Assembly: GCF_014635205.1 (NCBI RefSeq)
Contig: NZ_BMCN01000003.1
Coordinates: forward strand, 124,001 to 188,000
Source: Jeotgalicoccus aerolatus
GTDB lineage: Bacteria > Bacillota > Bacilli > Staphylococcales > Salinicoccaceae
DNA: 64,000 nt
Reading direction: 5' to 3'
Under the pieces are notes generated by a model. The model saw only the letters and a program-made list of their open reading frames with translations. It was not told the DNA's origin and made no database searches. The translations under genes were made by a program, and so were the position numbers. Each line of letters starts with the position of its first letter. Positions within the stretch are counted from its first letter, which is position 1. Shown here piece by piece: positions 1-9,637 of the stretch.

Positions 1-1395
1 ATGCTAGAAGCTAATAAATTAGATTACTTAATCACGGTAGACATTTTCAATGAAGGTGTTGATATACCTTCAGTTAATCAGGTGGTCATGCTAAGACAAA
101 CAGAATCGAGTATTATCTTTGTCCAGCAACTTGGTCGAGGTTTACGAAAACACGTTGATAAAGAATTTCTCACAGTAATTGATTTTATCGGTAATTATAA
201 AAATAACTATTTGATACCCGTAGCATTAACAGGAGACAAATCTTTCAATAAAGATAGTTTACGGAAAGATGTTGTTGGCGGTAGTTTAATAACTGGTGAA
301 TCAACAATTAATTTTGAAAGAATTGCTCAAGATAGAATTTTTAAGTCTATTTCAAAAGTATCATTAGATACCTTAGCTAACCTAAAGAAACTGTATCACT
401 ATACAAAAAATAAACTCGGACAGATACCGACGTTGGTTGAATTATATAAAGATCAAGATGCGATGAATCCAATGTTAGTATTAAATAAGTATGATCATTA
501 CGTACAATTTTTAACGAAAATCAAAGAGGAAACTGTACCACTTACCAACGGACAAGATAGGATATTAACTTATATATCGAAAGAAATTGTTGATGGTAAA
601 AGAGTTACAGAGATTTTATTGCTCAAAAAGTTATTGAATGGTCCGGTTAATAAAAGCGAATTCCAAAGAGACATGAAAGAACATAATTATTACATGACAA
701 ATGAGACACTGAGATCGATCATCAGAATGTTTACTTTAGAATTCTATACTCAGCAAAAGCGGAAAAAATATAAATATCCGCTCATAGAAGTAGATGGTGA
801 GAAAATATACGTGACAAAAGAATTTAGATCTTCTTTAAAAGATGAATATTTTAGAAAACAAGTAGACGACTTATTAGAATTAGGGTTACTACAATCGAAA
901 AATTATGATCAGACGGTTCAACTAACGATTAATGAAAAATACAGTAGGACAGATGTGTGTAGAATACTGAACTGGGAAAAAGATGAGTCCAGCACGATGT
1001 ATGGATACAAAACCAAACATAATACGACACCAATATTTGTGAACTATAACAAAAAAGATGATATTGATGAATCAGTTAGATATGACGACCGTTTCTTAGA
1101 CTCTCATGTGTTTCAGTGGTATACACGAAAAGGGACGGATTTAGATTCCAAGATTAACAAAGAGATTATTGAGAAACATGAACATGACGCAACTGATATT
1201 CACTTGTTTGTGAAAAGAGACGACGATGAGGGTGTCTACCATTACTATATGGGTGAAGTCAGTATTGATATGTCCTCAACAGAAAATGCATCGATAGGGT
1301 TGAGTGAAGACAAACATAAAGTAGCCAAAATGAATTTCATATTGGAGAACCCGGTTGATTATAATATGTATCGGTTCATTGATGGAGAGAAATAA
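1..1395 (+). CDS. DEAD/DEAH-type helicase with DUF3427-like C-terminus (5' end outside window)
   Basis: This is the C-terminal 464 residues of a superfamily 2 helicase. The reading frame is open from the first base, so the true start almost certainly lies upstream. Residues 8-24 (ITVDIFNEGVDIPSVNQ) match helicase motif V, and residues 42-50 (QQLGRGLRK) match motif VI with its arginine finger. About 400 further residues resemble the DUF3427 region that follows the helicase core in proteins which often begin with a phospholipase-D-like nuclease domain. That N-terminal part cannot be seen here. Such proteins are frequent in defence islands and are thought to act on DNA. The gene ends 84 bp before the GHKL ATPase operon, so co-transcription is possible. 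The DNA is AT-rich like the next three genes. Confidence 0.8.
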   Translation: MLEANKLDYLITVDIFNEGVDIPSVNQVVMLRQTESSIIFVQQLGRGLRKHVDKEFLTVIDFIGNYKNNYLIPVALTGDKSFNKDSLRKDVVGGSLITGESTINFERIAQDRIFKSISKVSLDTLANLKKLYHYTKNKLGQIPTLVELYKDQDAMNPMLVLNKYDHYVQFLTKIKEETVPLTNGQDRILTYISKEIVDGKRVTEILLLKKLLNGPVNKSEFQRDMKEHNYYMTNETLRSIIRMFTLEFYTQQKRKKYKYPLIEVDGEKIYVTKEFRSSLKDEYFRKQVDDLLELGLLQSKNYDQTVQLTINEKYSRTDVCRILNWEKDESSTMYGYKTKHNTTPIFVNYNKKDDIDESVRYDDRFLDSHVFQWYTRKGTDLDSKINKEIIEKHEHDATDIHLFVKRDDDEGVYHYYMGEVSIDMSSTENASIGLSEDKHKVAKMNFILENPVDYNMYRFIDGEK

Positions 1396-1479
1396 TAATT
1401 TAAAAACTGATGTTTTTAAAGTTTAATTTCTCATTCATATTTAAGTGAAAAAATTAACTTAATAATTGGAGGAGCATAA

Positions 1480-3393
1480 GTGAATATGAATGACTTTCAA
1501 TTTGCAAAGATTGAATATATTGAAAATACGACATTTGATGGATCATTGGATTCTTTTTATGAAAAAGGTATAGAAGGAACAATTAGAGAGAATATACAAA
1601 ACTCTATAGATGCGAAGCTTGAAACTGAAAACAAAGTAAAAGTCAGGATTGTCTTAGGAAAGGTTGAAAGATCAGAATTACCGGGCATTAATGAAGTATT
1701 TCAGCATATAGATTCAATGGAAGGTAAAAATGAATATACGATTGAGAAGATAAATTATATGCAAGGAAGAAAAGAAGAGAACTCGATTAATGTTTTAACA
1801 ATAGAAGATTTAAATACAAAAGGATTGTCAGGAGCTAAAAATGGTCAATCTGGTAGATCAGAAGATACATTTGGTTCCTATGCTTATAGAAAAGGATTTC
1901 ATAATAAAAATGAAAATGCTGAAACCGAAATATCTCGTGGGGGTTCTCATGGTATTGGGAAAATTTCAAATAATGCGGTGTCAGATATCAACTTAATGTA
2001 TTTTTCAAACTGTGATGAATTTGGAGAAAAGCACGTAGGCGGAAGTATTCATTTAATAGAACATAATCACGATAATCAAGATTATAGAGCCACAGGATAT
2101 TTTTCAAAAAAAGATGCATATAATAATCGCTTATACCCATTTGAAAATGTAGGGTATAGTAAAATTTTTAACAAAGATACAAGGGGTCTAAAAATAATAA
2201 TTCCCTATTTGCGTAAGGAATTTACAAATTTTCAAGAGATAGTAAAAGCTGTATGTGATAATTTTTTCGTTGCTATACTAAATGAAAATATAGAAATTGA
2301 AATTATTGATAAAATTCAAGACAAAAATATATATATTGATAAAAAAAGCTTATTAGAAATTGTGGAAGATAGAAATTATTATGAAAATTATAAACCGAGT
2401 ATCAAAAAAATATTTACACCATTATATGTACAAACATTTCAAGAAGTAATCGAACCTACGAAGATAAAAGTAGATTCACTTAACGAAACCTACGAATTTG
2501 ATTTATATTTTAAATATGATGAAGAATTGCCAGTTGGTCGAGTGGGGATAGTGAGATCTATGGGTATGAAAATTGTGGATTATAAAGTTGATAGATATAT
2601 TAGACGCCCATACAATGCGGTTCTCATTGGTGGTCCTAAAGAAGATGGGTTCCTTAAGACAATGGAAAATGAATCTCATACCCAGCTATCAGCAGATAAT
2701 ATAAAAAATACTAACAGTAAGAAAAATGCTAAGAAATTTTTAAGCAATTTGACTAAGAAAATGCAAAAAATTATTGATGACTCTATTACAAGAAACAGTG
2801 TGGATAGTGGTGAACTTGATACTAGCCATATACTCTCAGAACTTGATTCCACATTTAGTAAAAATTTATCTAAATCTACAGAAAAAGTACAAGTGGATTC
2901 TAAGACTTCTCTTTTAAAGAAGAAAAATAAAGAGAGACGAGAAACAAGAAAGGAAAAAGAATATTCGATACAAACAAAGAAAACACAAAATAGAACACCT
3001 AGGAAGTTAAAACCAAGCGAGAAAGAAGAACAAGGATATGAAGCAATGATATTACCAAACTCTTCTGTAGAACGTATTTCTTTATCAGATAGGGAAATTA
3101 TAAAACTGGATTTTAATAATATAGAGGGTTCTACTAATTGGTCAGAATGTGATATTACTTTTGTAGTTGTTGACGGAATGGGTCAAGAGCATCAACAAGA
3201 AGCTCGCCTAACTGATAGCTTTGAATCAATAACAAATCCAACGGGTAGTAAACACTATGATTTTAATGATTATAAAATAAAAAATGTGGAGATAGAAAAC
3301 AATCTTTCGGTAATAAATTTAAATAAAAATGGAGATGTCAAAGATTCCTTGAAGTATTTATATAAAGTTGAGGTGGAAAGTCATGATATATAA
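1480..3393 (+). CDS. GHKL (MutL/Hsp90-like) ATPase, probable defence protein
   Basis: The 637-residue protein has an N-terminal ATPase domain of the GHKL fold. Its N-box is ENIQNSIDA (E37, N41), close to the ELVENSLDA box of MutL. A G1-like motif follows at D110-G115, then a clear G2 lid GGSHGIGK at 154-161. The middle part (about 200-400) should hold the transducer fold. A lysine-rich linker covers about 480-520, and a beta-rich C-terminal domain covers about 525-637. A GTG start is chosen because GGAGGA lies 6 nt upstream; the ATG two codons later is the alternative. The stop overlaps the next gene by 11 bp, so the two are translationally coupled. GHKL ATPases of this size recur in MORC- and Z1-type anti-invader clusters, but I cannot assign this one to a named system. 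Confidence 0.75.
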   Translation: MNMNDFQFAKIEYIENTTFDGSLDSFYEKGIEGTIRENIQNSIDAKLETENKVKVRIVLGKVERSELPGINEVFQHIDSMEGKNEYTIEKINYMQGRKEENSINVLTIEDLNTKGLSGAKNGQSGRSEDTFGSYAYRKGFHNKNENAETEISRGGSHGIGKISNNAVSDINLMYFSNCDEFGEKHVGGSIHLIEHNHDNQDYRATGYFSKKDAYNNRLYPFENVGYSKIFNKDTRGLKIIIPYLRKEFTNFQEIVKAVCDNFFVAILNENIEIEIIDKIQDKNIYIDKKSLLEIVEDRNYYENYKPSIKKIFTPLYVQTFQEVIEPTKIKVDSLNETYEFDLYFKYDEELPVGRVGIVRSMGMKIVDYKVDRYIRRPYNAVLIGGPKEDGFLKTMENESHTQLSADNIKNTNSKKNAKKFLSNLTKKMQKIIDDSITRNSVDSGELDTSHILSELDSTFSKNLSKSTEKVQVDSKTSLLKKKNKERRETRKEKEYSIQTKKTQNRTPRKLKPSEKEEQGYEAMILPNSSVERISLSDREIIKLDFNNIEGSTNWSECDITFVVVDGMGQEHQQEARLTDSFESITNPTGSKHYDFNDYKIKNVEIENNLSVINLNKNGDVKDSLKYLYKVEVESHDI

Positions 3394-4234
3394 AAAAGGT
3401 GCCTCATTTCCTCACCCAGTGTACTACGAGGACACATCAAGCTATCGAGATTGTGTTTTTGATTTTGATATTCAGAGCGTAAGTGAAGACAGGACACATT
3501 ATATTTTTACATTTGAATATGAACTACAATCACAATTCCTTAAAGAATTATTGGCGAATAACGAAGTGAATTTAAATATAATTATTCAATCAAATGATAA
3601 CTTTTTTTCTAAAATACATTTTCAAGATAAGATAATTAAAATACCTAAAAATCGGTTAAGCCTAAATAAGAAAACGTTGGTACAGTTACAATTACAAAGT
3701 AGAAAGGATATCTACTTTGCGAAAAATCATGAATTGACCACTTTTTATAATGAATATAAAGAGGATACAATTGTCCCTAAGAACTCACTATTAGGATTTT
3801 CAAATACTGTTAGATACGATGGGGAAGGTAATAAACCTCTGCTTCTTTTCGAGTATGAAACCGATCCAACTTTAAAAAGTGAATTTAAAGTTGATTTAAG
3901 ACCAGAAACAATAGTTTTGATCTTTAAAGATGACAAGTATTTGATGAAAGAATTCAATAAAAATTTAGTTAATATGTATGTTTATGCAGGGCTAAGCCAA
4001 GCGCTAACTCTGTTCATTAATAAATATGGAAAAGAAGAAGAGTACGTTGTGTTGGAAAACTTATCAATATCTTATGATGATGTATTGGATCAAAAACTTT
4101 ATGATTTGTTAGAAAGCAAACAAGTAATTGATGTGAGTTTAGAAGAAATTGATGAGGTTATTTACTTAATTACAGACAATATAGTTGGAAAATATGTTGA
4201 AGCGATTAGAGAGGTAAGTAATTATGAATATTAA
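3383..4234 (+). CDS. Unrecognised protein, second gene of the GHKL ATPase operon
   Basis: I do not recognise this 283-residue protein. It has no signal peptide, no membrane segment and no obvious nuclease motif. The first about 130 residues are strand-rich (alternating hydrophobic pattern), and the C-terminal about 90 are helical and acidic. The ATG at 3383 is preferred because AGGTGG precedes it by 6 nt; an upstream in-frame TTG at 3368 has no such site. It overlaps the ATPase gene by 11 bp at its start and the next gene by 11 bp at its end. This tight packing suggests that the three products work together, perhaps as a complex. Base composition is strongly AT-rich like the neighbours. Confidence 0.7.
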   Translation: MIYKKGASFPHPVYYEDTSSYRDCVFDFDIQSVSEDRTHYIFTFEYELQSQFLKELLANNEVNLNIIIQSNDNFFSKIHFQDKIIKIPKNRLSLNKKTLVQLQLQSRKDIYFAKNHELTTFYNEYKEDTIVPKNSLLGFSNTVRYDGEGNKPLLLFEYETDPTLKSEFKVDLRPETIVLIFKDDKYLMKEFNKNLVNMYVYAGLSQALTLFINKYGKEEEYVVLENLSISYDDVLDQKLYDLLESKQVIDVSLEEIDEVIYLITDNIVGKYVEAIREVSNYEY

Positions 4235-4964
4235 ACTTCTAGCGGATGGATATAAGAATAATCATTATTTATTTGAAGACTTCAAAAATAATCAAATTAA
4301 TTTGGATGAAAGTTATTTTTCAGAGCAAAATATTTATATAGAAAATGCTCCGGATTTCCCTATATATATGGGGAAAGGGAAAGAGTCATATAAACGTGAA
4401 GAGTTTATAAAAGCAGTTAAAATAATTAAAGATCATTATATTGATACTCCTAGAGATATTCATTTGAATGGAAAGTTTTGGCATTCCTTATTAATAACAT
4501 CAAAGAGAGATTATTTATTAAATAAGTACCCACAAATTGAGAATGCAAAAGAATTTTATAATATTGTGTTGAAAAAATTTGATTGGGAAAATTATATATA
4601 TAAATGTGTATTGGCTGCAGAATATATTTCAGATGCAGGTTTAGAGGAAGAAAAAGAAGAAGAGTATATAAATTTAATTTATAATAATTTAGATGTATTT
4701 AATTACATTATTAAATATGAAATTTTCCGTAACTCCAAGTTTTTGATAAATTTATTAGATATTATTAAAGAGGAAAATTACAGTTCTATATTCAAAAAAA
4801 AGATTTTGAATCGGCCAGATCTTGGAGATGATGAAAGATATGGACGTAGAGTTATATTTGAATTGAATAAAAAATACCCAGTAGTTTTATCGCCTTTTAT
4901 GGATAAAGATGATCTTAAAGAACAGGTAAAAAAAGCACTATCAATTTATTACAGTGAAGAGTAA
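4224..4964 (+). CDS. Unrecognised protein, third gene of the GHKL ATPase operon
   Basis: This 246-residue protein is mostly helical, rich in Lys, Glu, Asn, Tyr and Ile, with no signal peptide or transmembrane segment. I see no catalytic motif I would trust. A conserved-looking aromatic patch, FWHSLLIT, lies near residues 89-96. The ATG at 4224 is preceded by GAGGTAA and overlaps the previous stop by 11 bp, repeating the arrangement between genes one and two. The stop codon runs into a bidirectional terminator, so this is the last gene of the operon. A role as regulator, target-recognition factor or effector is possible. Context (GHKL ATPase, helicase, DUF262 nuclease) argues for anti-phage defence, but that is inference. 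Confidence 0.65.
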   Translation: MNIKLLADGYKNNHYLFEDFKNNQINLDESYFSEQNIYIENAPDFPIYMGKGKESYKREEFIKAVKIIKDHYIDTPRDIHLNGKFWHSLLITSKRDYLLNKYPQIENAKEFYNIVLKKFDWENYIYKCVLAAEYISDAGLEEEKEEEYINLIYNNLDVFNYIIKYEIFRNSKFLINLLDIIKEENYSSIFKKKILNRPDLGDDERYGRRVIFELNKKYPVVLSPFMDKDDLKEQVKKALSIYYSEE

Positions 4965-4996
4965 AAGAAGCCTCAGTAAAGTCTGAGGCTTCTTTT
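4963..4996. terminator. Bidirectional rho-independent terminator
   Basis: AAAAGAAGCCTCAG pairs with CTGAGGCTTCTTTT around a short loop, with A and T tracts on the two sides. It ends the ATPase operon on the plus strand and the DUF262 gene on the minus strand. It overlaps the stop codons of both. Confidence 0.9.
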
Positions 4997-6857
4997 ATAT
5001 TTTCTGTATTAATATATCAGCAAGGAAATGAGAAATTTCGGCAGATCGTTTATCAATCATCGACTTAGTGAAAAATTGTTGCTTACTAGTCAACTTAGGA
5101 GTGCTTATACTTTTGTTAATTTGATTAATCAATTTCGTATCTTTTCCATTACTGACACTAGTAGAAAGTTGTGTACTTAGTTTTTTAGTTAGGAAGAAGT
5201 CAACTTCCTTGTAATGCGGACTTTTTTCAGAGAATGGTTTATTGCCTAAAGATGAGTTATCTGTTGTATATATTAATGATAGGTTACCAATTCGATTAAG
5301 ATATTGCTCGAATTCCTCTTCATCCTTGAACCCCATAACGGAGTAATCATACACTGTAAGTTTTCTTGACATAATATGTTCAATAGAGAATCGCTTACCT
5401 GTTTGTGGAGTGATCGCATCCATTCTATTGCAGTAATAACCTTCCAAAAATCTATAAATAGTAGTAGTTTTTTTACTTACTGTACCGTTTTTATTTTCTA
5501 ATCTTCTTGCAGGTAAAGAATCTCTTATATCTGCTGCATATTTAGCGACTTCTTTGTTAATAAAAGATACCAACTTGTCTATATTAGGATCATTTTTATA
5601 TTGTTGGATCATTTTCGGGATAAAGGCCTCAATTTGATTGGCTTGAGTAAAGCTGAATAGGATTGAAGCTACAAATCTTGTAGTAGCATCGAGTATTTTC
5701 CACTTATCTTCATTATCTACAAAATAGAAAGGCATCAGCATAGCTTTAGATTGTTCATTACCTAATATGTCATAAAGGATTGTCATTTCTTTATGACTAT
5801 CTCTTAAGTAACTACCAAATTCTTTCATAGATAGTCTCGAATAAACTTCTGATACTTTATTTACATTTTTAGCAAAATCAATTAGATCTTTAGATGAAAG
5901 CTGATCATGTTTTTTCTTAAAGTATTCAAAGAGATCATTCTTTCTAACATTCTCACCTTCAAAAGCTAGAATATAGCTACTTAAAAAGCTAGAGGATGAT
6001 AGTTTACTACGTCTTTTATCTTTAGTCATTGGGTACTCTAAGTTTTCACTGAATTTACTCCAATGCTGCAAGAATTCTTTCTTTTGAGTATTGTTTTTAT
6101 CGTTCTTAGTAATTATTTTTAGAAACATATTTTTAATAAGGTCTAACGGTTCTAATGAACGACCTCTATCATTCAATACTTCAAACAACTGGAATGCCTT
6201 ACTTTCATTTGGAGCGGTTGTCATAATTAAAAAGACGTTCTCTGTTAAATAGTTTATGAACCGAATCATTTTTTCTTCAGACATCTCTTCACTGTCAAAA
6301 TATTCAGTAACGTAATCGTAAATTGATTGGATATTTTTATCGGTTTCTTTATCAGGGATATAATCAGATTCCAAGTCATCTTCCATAAGACGACGATAAT
6401 AATCACCAAATGATAGGGAAGAGTCGTGGCTGATTTTTAATCCCTTATAATCTCCTAAATCACTTGTTAGACTATATCCTTTGGATAAGTTTGAGCTATA
6501 ACTCCTCCATTTTTCTTGATATTTAGCAGAAGAATCATCAGCTTTATTTTTGGCATAGGCTTGCAATGCTTTAAAAATTATCGTTAAAGTAGTGAGCCGT
6601 TGCTGTCCATCGATTACCTCATAGTTTTTACCTTGACCAATTAGTACAATGTTTCCTAAAAGATATCCAGACAATTCGTCAGTTTCCTGTTCGAAATTGC
6701 GGGAATCTTCATCGAAGTCATTTATTAAATCTTTAATTTCGTTTTCTGACCATACAAAATCTCTTTGGAAATCAGGTATACTGAATACAGTATTACCGCT
6801 TAGTAATAATTCTGATACTGATTTATTGAGAGATGCTATTTTAGCATTTTCCATCAT
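4995..6857 (-). CDS. DUF262/DUF1524 GmrSD-like type IV restriction protein
   Basis: The 620-residue protein combines an N-terminal DUF262 (ParB/sulfiredoxin-like NTPase) domain with a C-terminal DUF1524 HNH-type nuclease domain, as in GmrSD-type modification-dependent endonucleases. The sequence shows IPDFQRDFVW at 27-36 and the hallmark VIDGQQRLTTL at 81-91 (DGQQR, residues 83-87). Near residue 495 is FSIEHIMSR, followed by an NRIGNLSL segment and NSSLGNKPFSEK, the usual His/Asn pattern of DUF1524. Related proteins cleave phage DNA with modified bases or cooperate with phosphorothioate-based systems. No modification genes are visible, so a stand-alone role is likely. It is convergent to the ATPase operon, and its start has GGAGGC a few bases upstream. 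Length is normal for the family, so it looks intact. Confidence 0.85.
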   Translation of the reverse strand: MMENAKIASLNKSVSELLLSGNTVFSIPDFQRDFVWSENEIKDLINDFDEDSRNFEQETDELSGYLLGNIVLIGQGKNYEVIDGQQRLTTLTIIFKALQAYAKNKADDSSAKYQEKWRSYSSNLSKGYSLTSDLGDYKGLKISHDSSLSFGDYYRRLMEDDLESDYIPDKETDKNIQSIYDYVTEYFDSEEMSEEKMIRFINYLTENVFLIMTTAPNESKAFQLFEVLNDRGRSLEPLDLIKNMFLKIITKNDKNNTQKKEFLQHWSKFSENLEYPMTKDKRRSKLSSSSFLSSYILAFEGENVRKNDLFEYFKKKHDQLSSKDLIDFAKNVNKVSEVYSRLSMKEFGSYLRDSHKEMTILYDILGNEQSKAMLMPFYFVDNEDKWKILDATTRFVASILFSFTQANQIEAFIPKMIQQYKNDPNIDKLVSFINKEVAKYAADIRDSLPARRLENKNGTVSKKTTTIYRFLEGYYCNRMDAITPQTGKRFSIEHIMSRKLTVYDYSVMGFKDEEEFEQYLNRIGNLSLIYTTDNSSLGNKPFSEKSPHYKEVDFFLTKKLSTQLSTSVSNGKDTKLINQINKSISTPKLTSKQQFFTKSMIDKRSAEISHFLADILIQKI

Positions 6858-7083
6858 AACGCCTCCAAGTCCTTATATATCAATATATATTAAGAAACCG
6901 AACTTTTAAAGATCTTAAGTACTAAATTTTATTGGCAGGTTATTTTTTTTACTACTAAGCATGAATAAAGACTCTAGATATTAATTCTATAATTATTGTA
7001 AAATTCAAATTTATTATAATTAGATGTAGATTATTATGCTAATATTGCTTTGCAAGATACTTTTATAAATGGAGGGGAATACG

Positions 7084-8478
7084 ATGGGGGAGAAAAAGAA
7101 AAAAAGATTTGCAGTACCTGATGCTTTTGTTATTATCTTTGGTATTTTAATTATTGCATCTATCGCTACTTATTTAGTACCGTCAGGAGAGTTTGAACGG
7201 GAGGATGTTGATGGTCGTTCAATAGTAGTAGAAGGTACATATCAAGGGGCAGAGCAAAGTCCAGTCGGTATTATGGATATTTTCTTAGCGATTCAAAATG
7301 GCTTAATTGAAAGCTCGGATCTAATTTTTATGGTATTGATTGTCGGTGGTGTTGTAGCGATTTTAGAACATACTGGTGCAATTAACTCAGGGATCAATGC
7401 ATTGATTGATAAGGCAAATGGTAAAAAATATCCCTTAGTTATTTTATTTATAATTATTTTTGCATTTATGGATATGGCGGGAATTAGTGGTAACGCGATT
7501 ATTGCATTTATTCCTATAGGAATAATTCTCGCTAAAGGACTGAAGCTAGACCCGTTAGTTGGGGTGGCTATGGTTTATCTGGGACAATATGTAGGTGTTG
7601 CAACTGGGACATTCGATCCAGTGATTACAGGACTCGCTCAGAATATCTCAGAATTACCTTTATTTTCAGGAGCTTGGCTAAGGTTTATTGCATTTGTTAT
7701 CTTGCTCATTGTAACAATCGTTTATATTTGTCTCTATGTTAAGAGAATTAGTAACGATCCTAATAAAAAGATGGCGGAATTTGAAGTAGATGAGGAGCTT
7801 GAAGATACTCAAAATAAAATTGGGAAATTCACAGGGATACATAAAATTATTTTATTAGTATTCTTTGGGTTTATGGGGATTTTTCTGTATGGAGTATTCC
7901 AGCTTGAGTGGAATGTAAATGAATTAGCTGCAATATTCCTGCTAGCTGCAATTGTAATCGCAGCTATTGCTCGAATTAATCCAAATGAATTTGTAAAAGT
8001 ATTTATAAAGGGTGCTCAGGGGCTAGTATATGGAGCACTAGTAATTGGTCTAGCAAGATCTATAGTATTAGTTCTAGAAGAAGGGGCAGTACTAGATACA
8101 ATTGTTAATTATGCATTCGAACCTTTGAATGTTTTACCACCAATGCTTGGTGCAATTACGCTATTTTTCTTCAACTTATTTTTTAATTTAATCATTACAT
8201 CTGGTACTGGACAAGCAGCAATTGTCATGCCATTCATTGTTCCTTTAGTAGATATGCTTGAAATAACAAGGCAGACAGGTGTTATTGCGTTTAAGCTAGG
8301 TGATGGTATCACAAACATTATTACACCTACATCAGGGGTGCTTATGGCGGTACTCGCTGTAGGTAAAGTTTCGTATGTCAGTTGGTTCAAATTTGTTTTA
8401 CCATTAGTTTTAATTTGGACGGTAGTAGGTGTCTTAATCGTTGCAACAGCTGTGTTAGTAAATTATGGACCATTCTAA
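7084..8478 (+). CDS. YfcC-family (C4-dicarboxylate/basic amino acid antiporter-like) membrane transporter
   Basis: This 464-residue protein has about 12 hydrophobic segments and the family start KKKKRFAVPDAF, followed by a segment ending in ATYLVPSGEF and then PVGIMDIF. YfcC/ArcD-like members carry amino acids, peptides or dicarboxylates; the substrate cannot be read here. The ATG at 7084 is preceded by GGAGGGG at the right distance, unlike the in-frame ATG at 7069. The M20 peptidase gene begins 20 bp downstream and is presumably co-transcribed, suggesting import and hydrolysis of an acylated amino acid or dipeptide. A paralogue with the same N-terminal layout lies at 53965-55383. This copy is clearly more AT-rich in codon choice, which suggests separate acquisition. 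Confidence 0.85.
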   Translation: MGEKKKKRFAVPDAFVIIFGILIIASIATYLVPSGEFEREDVDGRSIVVEGTYQGAEQSPVGIMDIFLAIQNGLIESSDLIFMVLIVGGVVAILEHTGAINSGINALIDKANGKKYPLVILFIIIFAFMDMAGISGNAIIAFIPIGIILAKGLKLDPLVGVAMVYLGQYVGVATGTFDPVITGLAQNISELPLFSGAWLRFIAFVILLIVTIVYICLYVKRISNDPNKKMAEFEVDEELEDTQNKIGKFTGIHKIILLVFFGFMGIFLYGVFQLEWNVNELAAIFLLAAIVIAAIARINPNEFVKVFIKGAQGLVYGALVIGLARSIVLVLEEGAVLDTIVNYAFEPLNVLPPMLGAITLFFFNLFFNLIITSGTGQAAIVMPFIVPLVDMLEITRQTGVIAFKLGDGITNIITPTSGVLMAVLAVGKVSYVSWFKFVLPLVLIWTVVGVLIVATAVLVNYGPF

Positions 8479-8498
8479 TGAAGAGGATATGACTTAAA

Positions 8499-9626
8499 AT
8501 GGATAAAGTATTAGATTATATGGAAGAAAATAAGCAAGATATTATTAAAGATATTAGATATTTAGTTGAAAGAGATTCACCGTCAAATGATGTAGATTTG
8601 GTTGACTTATGTGCCGATCGAATACAGAAGTTATTTGTAAGATATTTTGGTTATTCAGCAGACGTAATAAAAAATAGTGATTATGGAGATCATTTACGTT
8701 TTGAATATGGAGAAGGTGAACGAACGATTCTTATTTTGTCTCATTTTGATACAGTATGGGATGAAGGAGATTTAAAACTAAAAATTGATGGGGATAAATT
8801 ATACGGTCCTGGTATTCTTGATATGAAGGGTGGTCTAGTACAAGCTATTTGGTCAATTAAAGCTATAAAGGACCTTTCTTTAGAAATGCATAAAAAGATA
8901 GTATTTTTATGTACTAGTGATGAAGAGATCGGAAGCCCATCCTCAAAATCTTTAATTGAATCCGAAGCTAATAACAGTGACTATGTGTTAGTAACGGAAC
9001 CACCTGTTGCAGAAACTGGTGCGTTAAAAACAGGTAGGAAGGGTTCCTCAAGATATTTCGTGGAAGTGAAAGGAAAAAAAGCACATTCTGGTAATAATCA
9101 TGAAGATGGTATAAATGCAATAAAGGAAGCTGCTAGACAAATCGTATATTTAGAATCACTCACGGATTATAAGATTGGTACTACGATTAATGTGGGATCT
9201 ATTAAGGGTGGAGGTAAACTTAATGTTGTTCCGGACTTTGCGAAATTCGGTGTGAATGTCCGTGTCAGTACTAAAAAAGAACAGAAACGTATAGATCAAT
9301 TAATTAAGAATTTATCTCCTTATGAAAATGGAATAAAATTGAAAGTCAGCGGTGGGATTAATCGGCCACCTATGAATAAAAGTGAAGCAACTGAGGAACT
9401 ATTTGAAATAGCACAAGATGTAGCTGCAGATCTAGATCTCGGCGAGCTTGAACAGGCTTATGTTGGTGGAGGCAGTGATGGAAACTTTACAGCGAGTTTA
9501 GGAATACCAACGTTAGATGGGCTGGGGGCAGTCGGTGAAGGGATTCATGCTAAAAATGAGCATATATTAGCGAGTGAAATACCGAATAGAAGTGCATTGC
9601 TCTGTAGATTACTGACTGTATTATAA
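8499..9626 (+). CDS. M20-family metallopeptidase (carboxypeptidase G2/ArgE-like)
   Basis: The 375-residue protein is a full-length dinuclear zinc peptidase. Visible ligand motifs are SHFDTVW, then GPGILDMKGG, then SDEEIGSPSSK with the Glu-Glu pair that supplies the catalytic base. A dimerisation domain follows (about 185-295, AHSGNNHEDGINAI), and a late His appears in GEGIHAKNE. Family members remove C-terminal glutamate or hydrolyse N-acyl amino acids in the cytosol. The gene follows the YfcC transporter by 20 bp and ends at a strong terminator. The likely role is hydrolysis of whatever the transporter imports. The precise substrate is unknown. Confidence 0.85.
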   Translation: MDKVLDYMEENKQDIIKDIRYLVERDSPSNDVDLVDLCADRIQKLFVRYFGYSADVIKNSDYGDHLRFEYGEGERTILILSHFDTVWDEGDLKLKIDGDKLYGPGILDMKGGLVQAIWSIKAIKDLSLEMHKKIVFLCTSDEEIGSPSSKSLIESEANNSDYVLVTEPPVAETGALKTGRKGSSRYFVEVKGKKAHSGNNHEDGINAIKEAARQIVYLESLTDYKIGTTINVGSIKGGGKLNVVPDFAKFGVNVRVSTKKEQKRIDQLIKNLSPYENGIKLKVSGGINRPPMNKSEATEELFEIAQDVAADLDLGELEQAYVGGGSDGNFTASLGIPTLDGLGAVGEGIHAKNEHILASEIPNRSALLCRLLTVL

Positions 9627-9637
9627 AATTGATTAAG

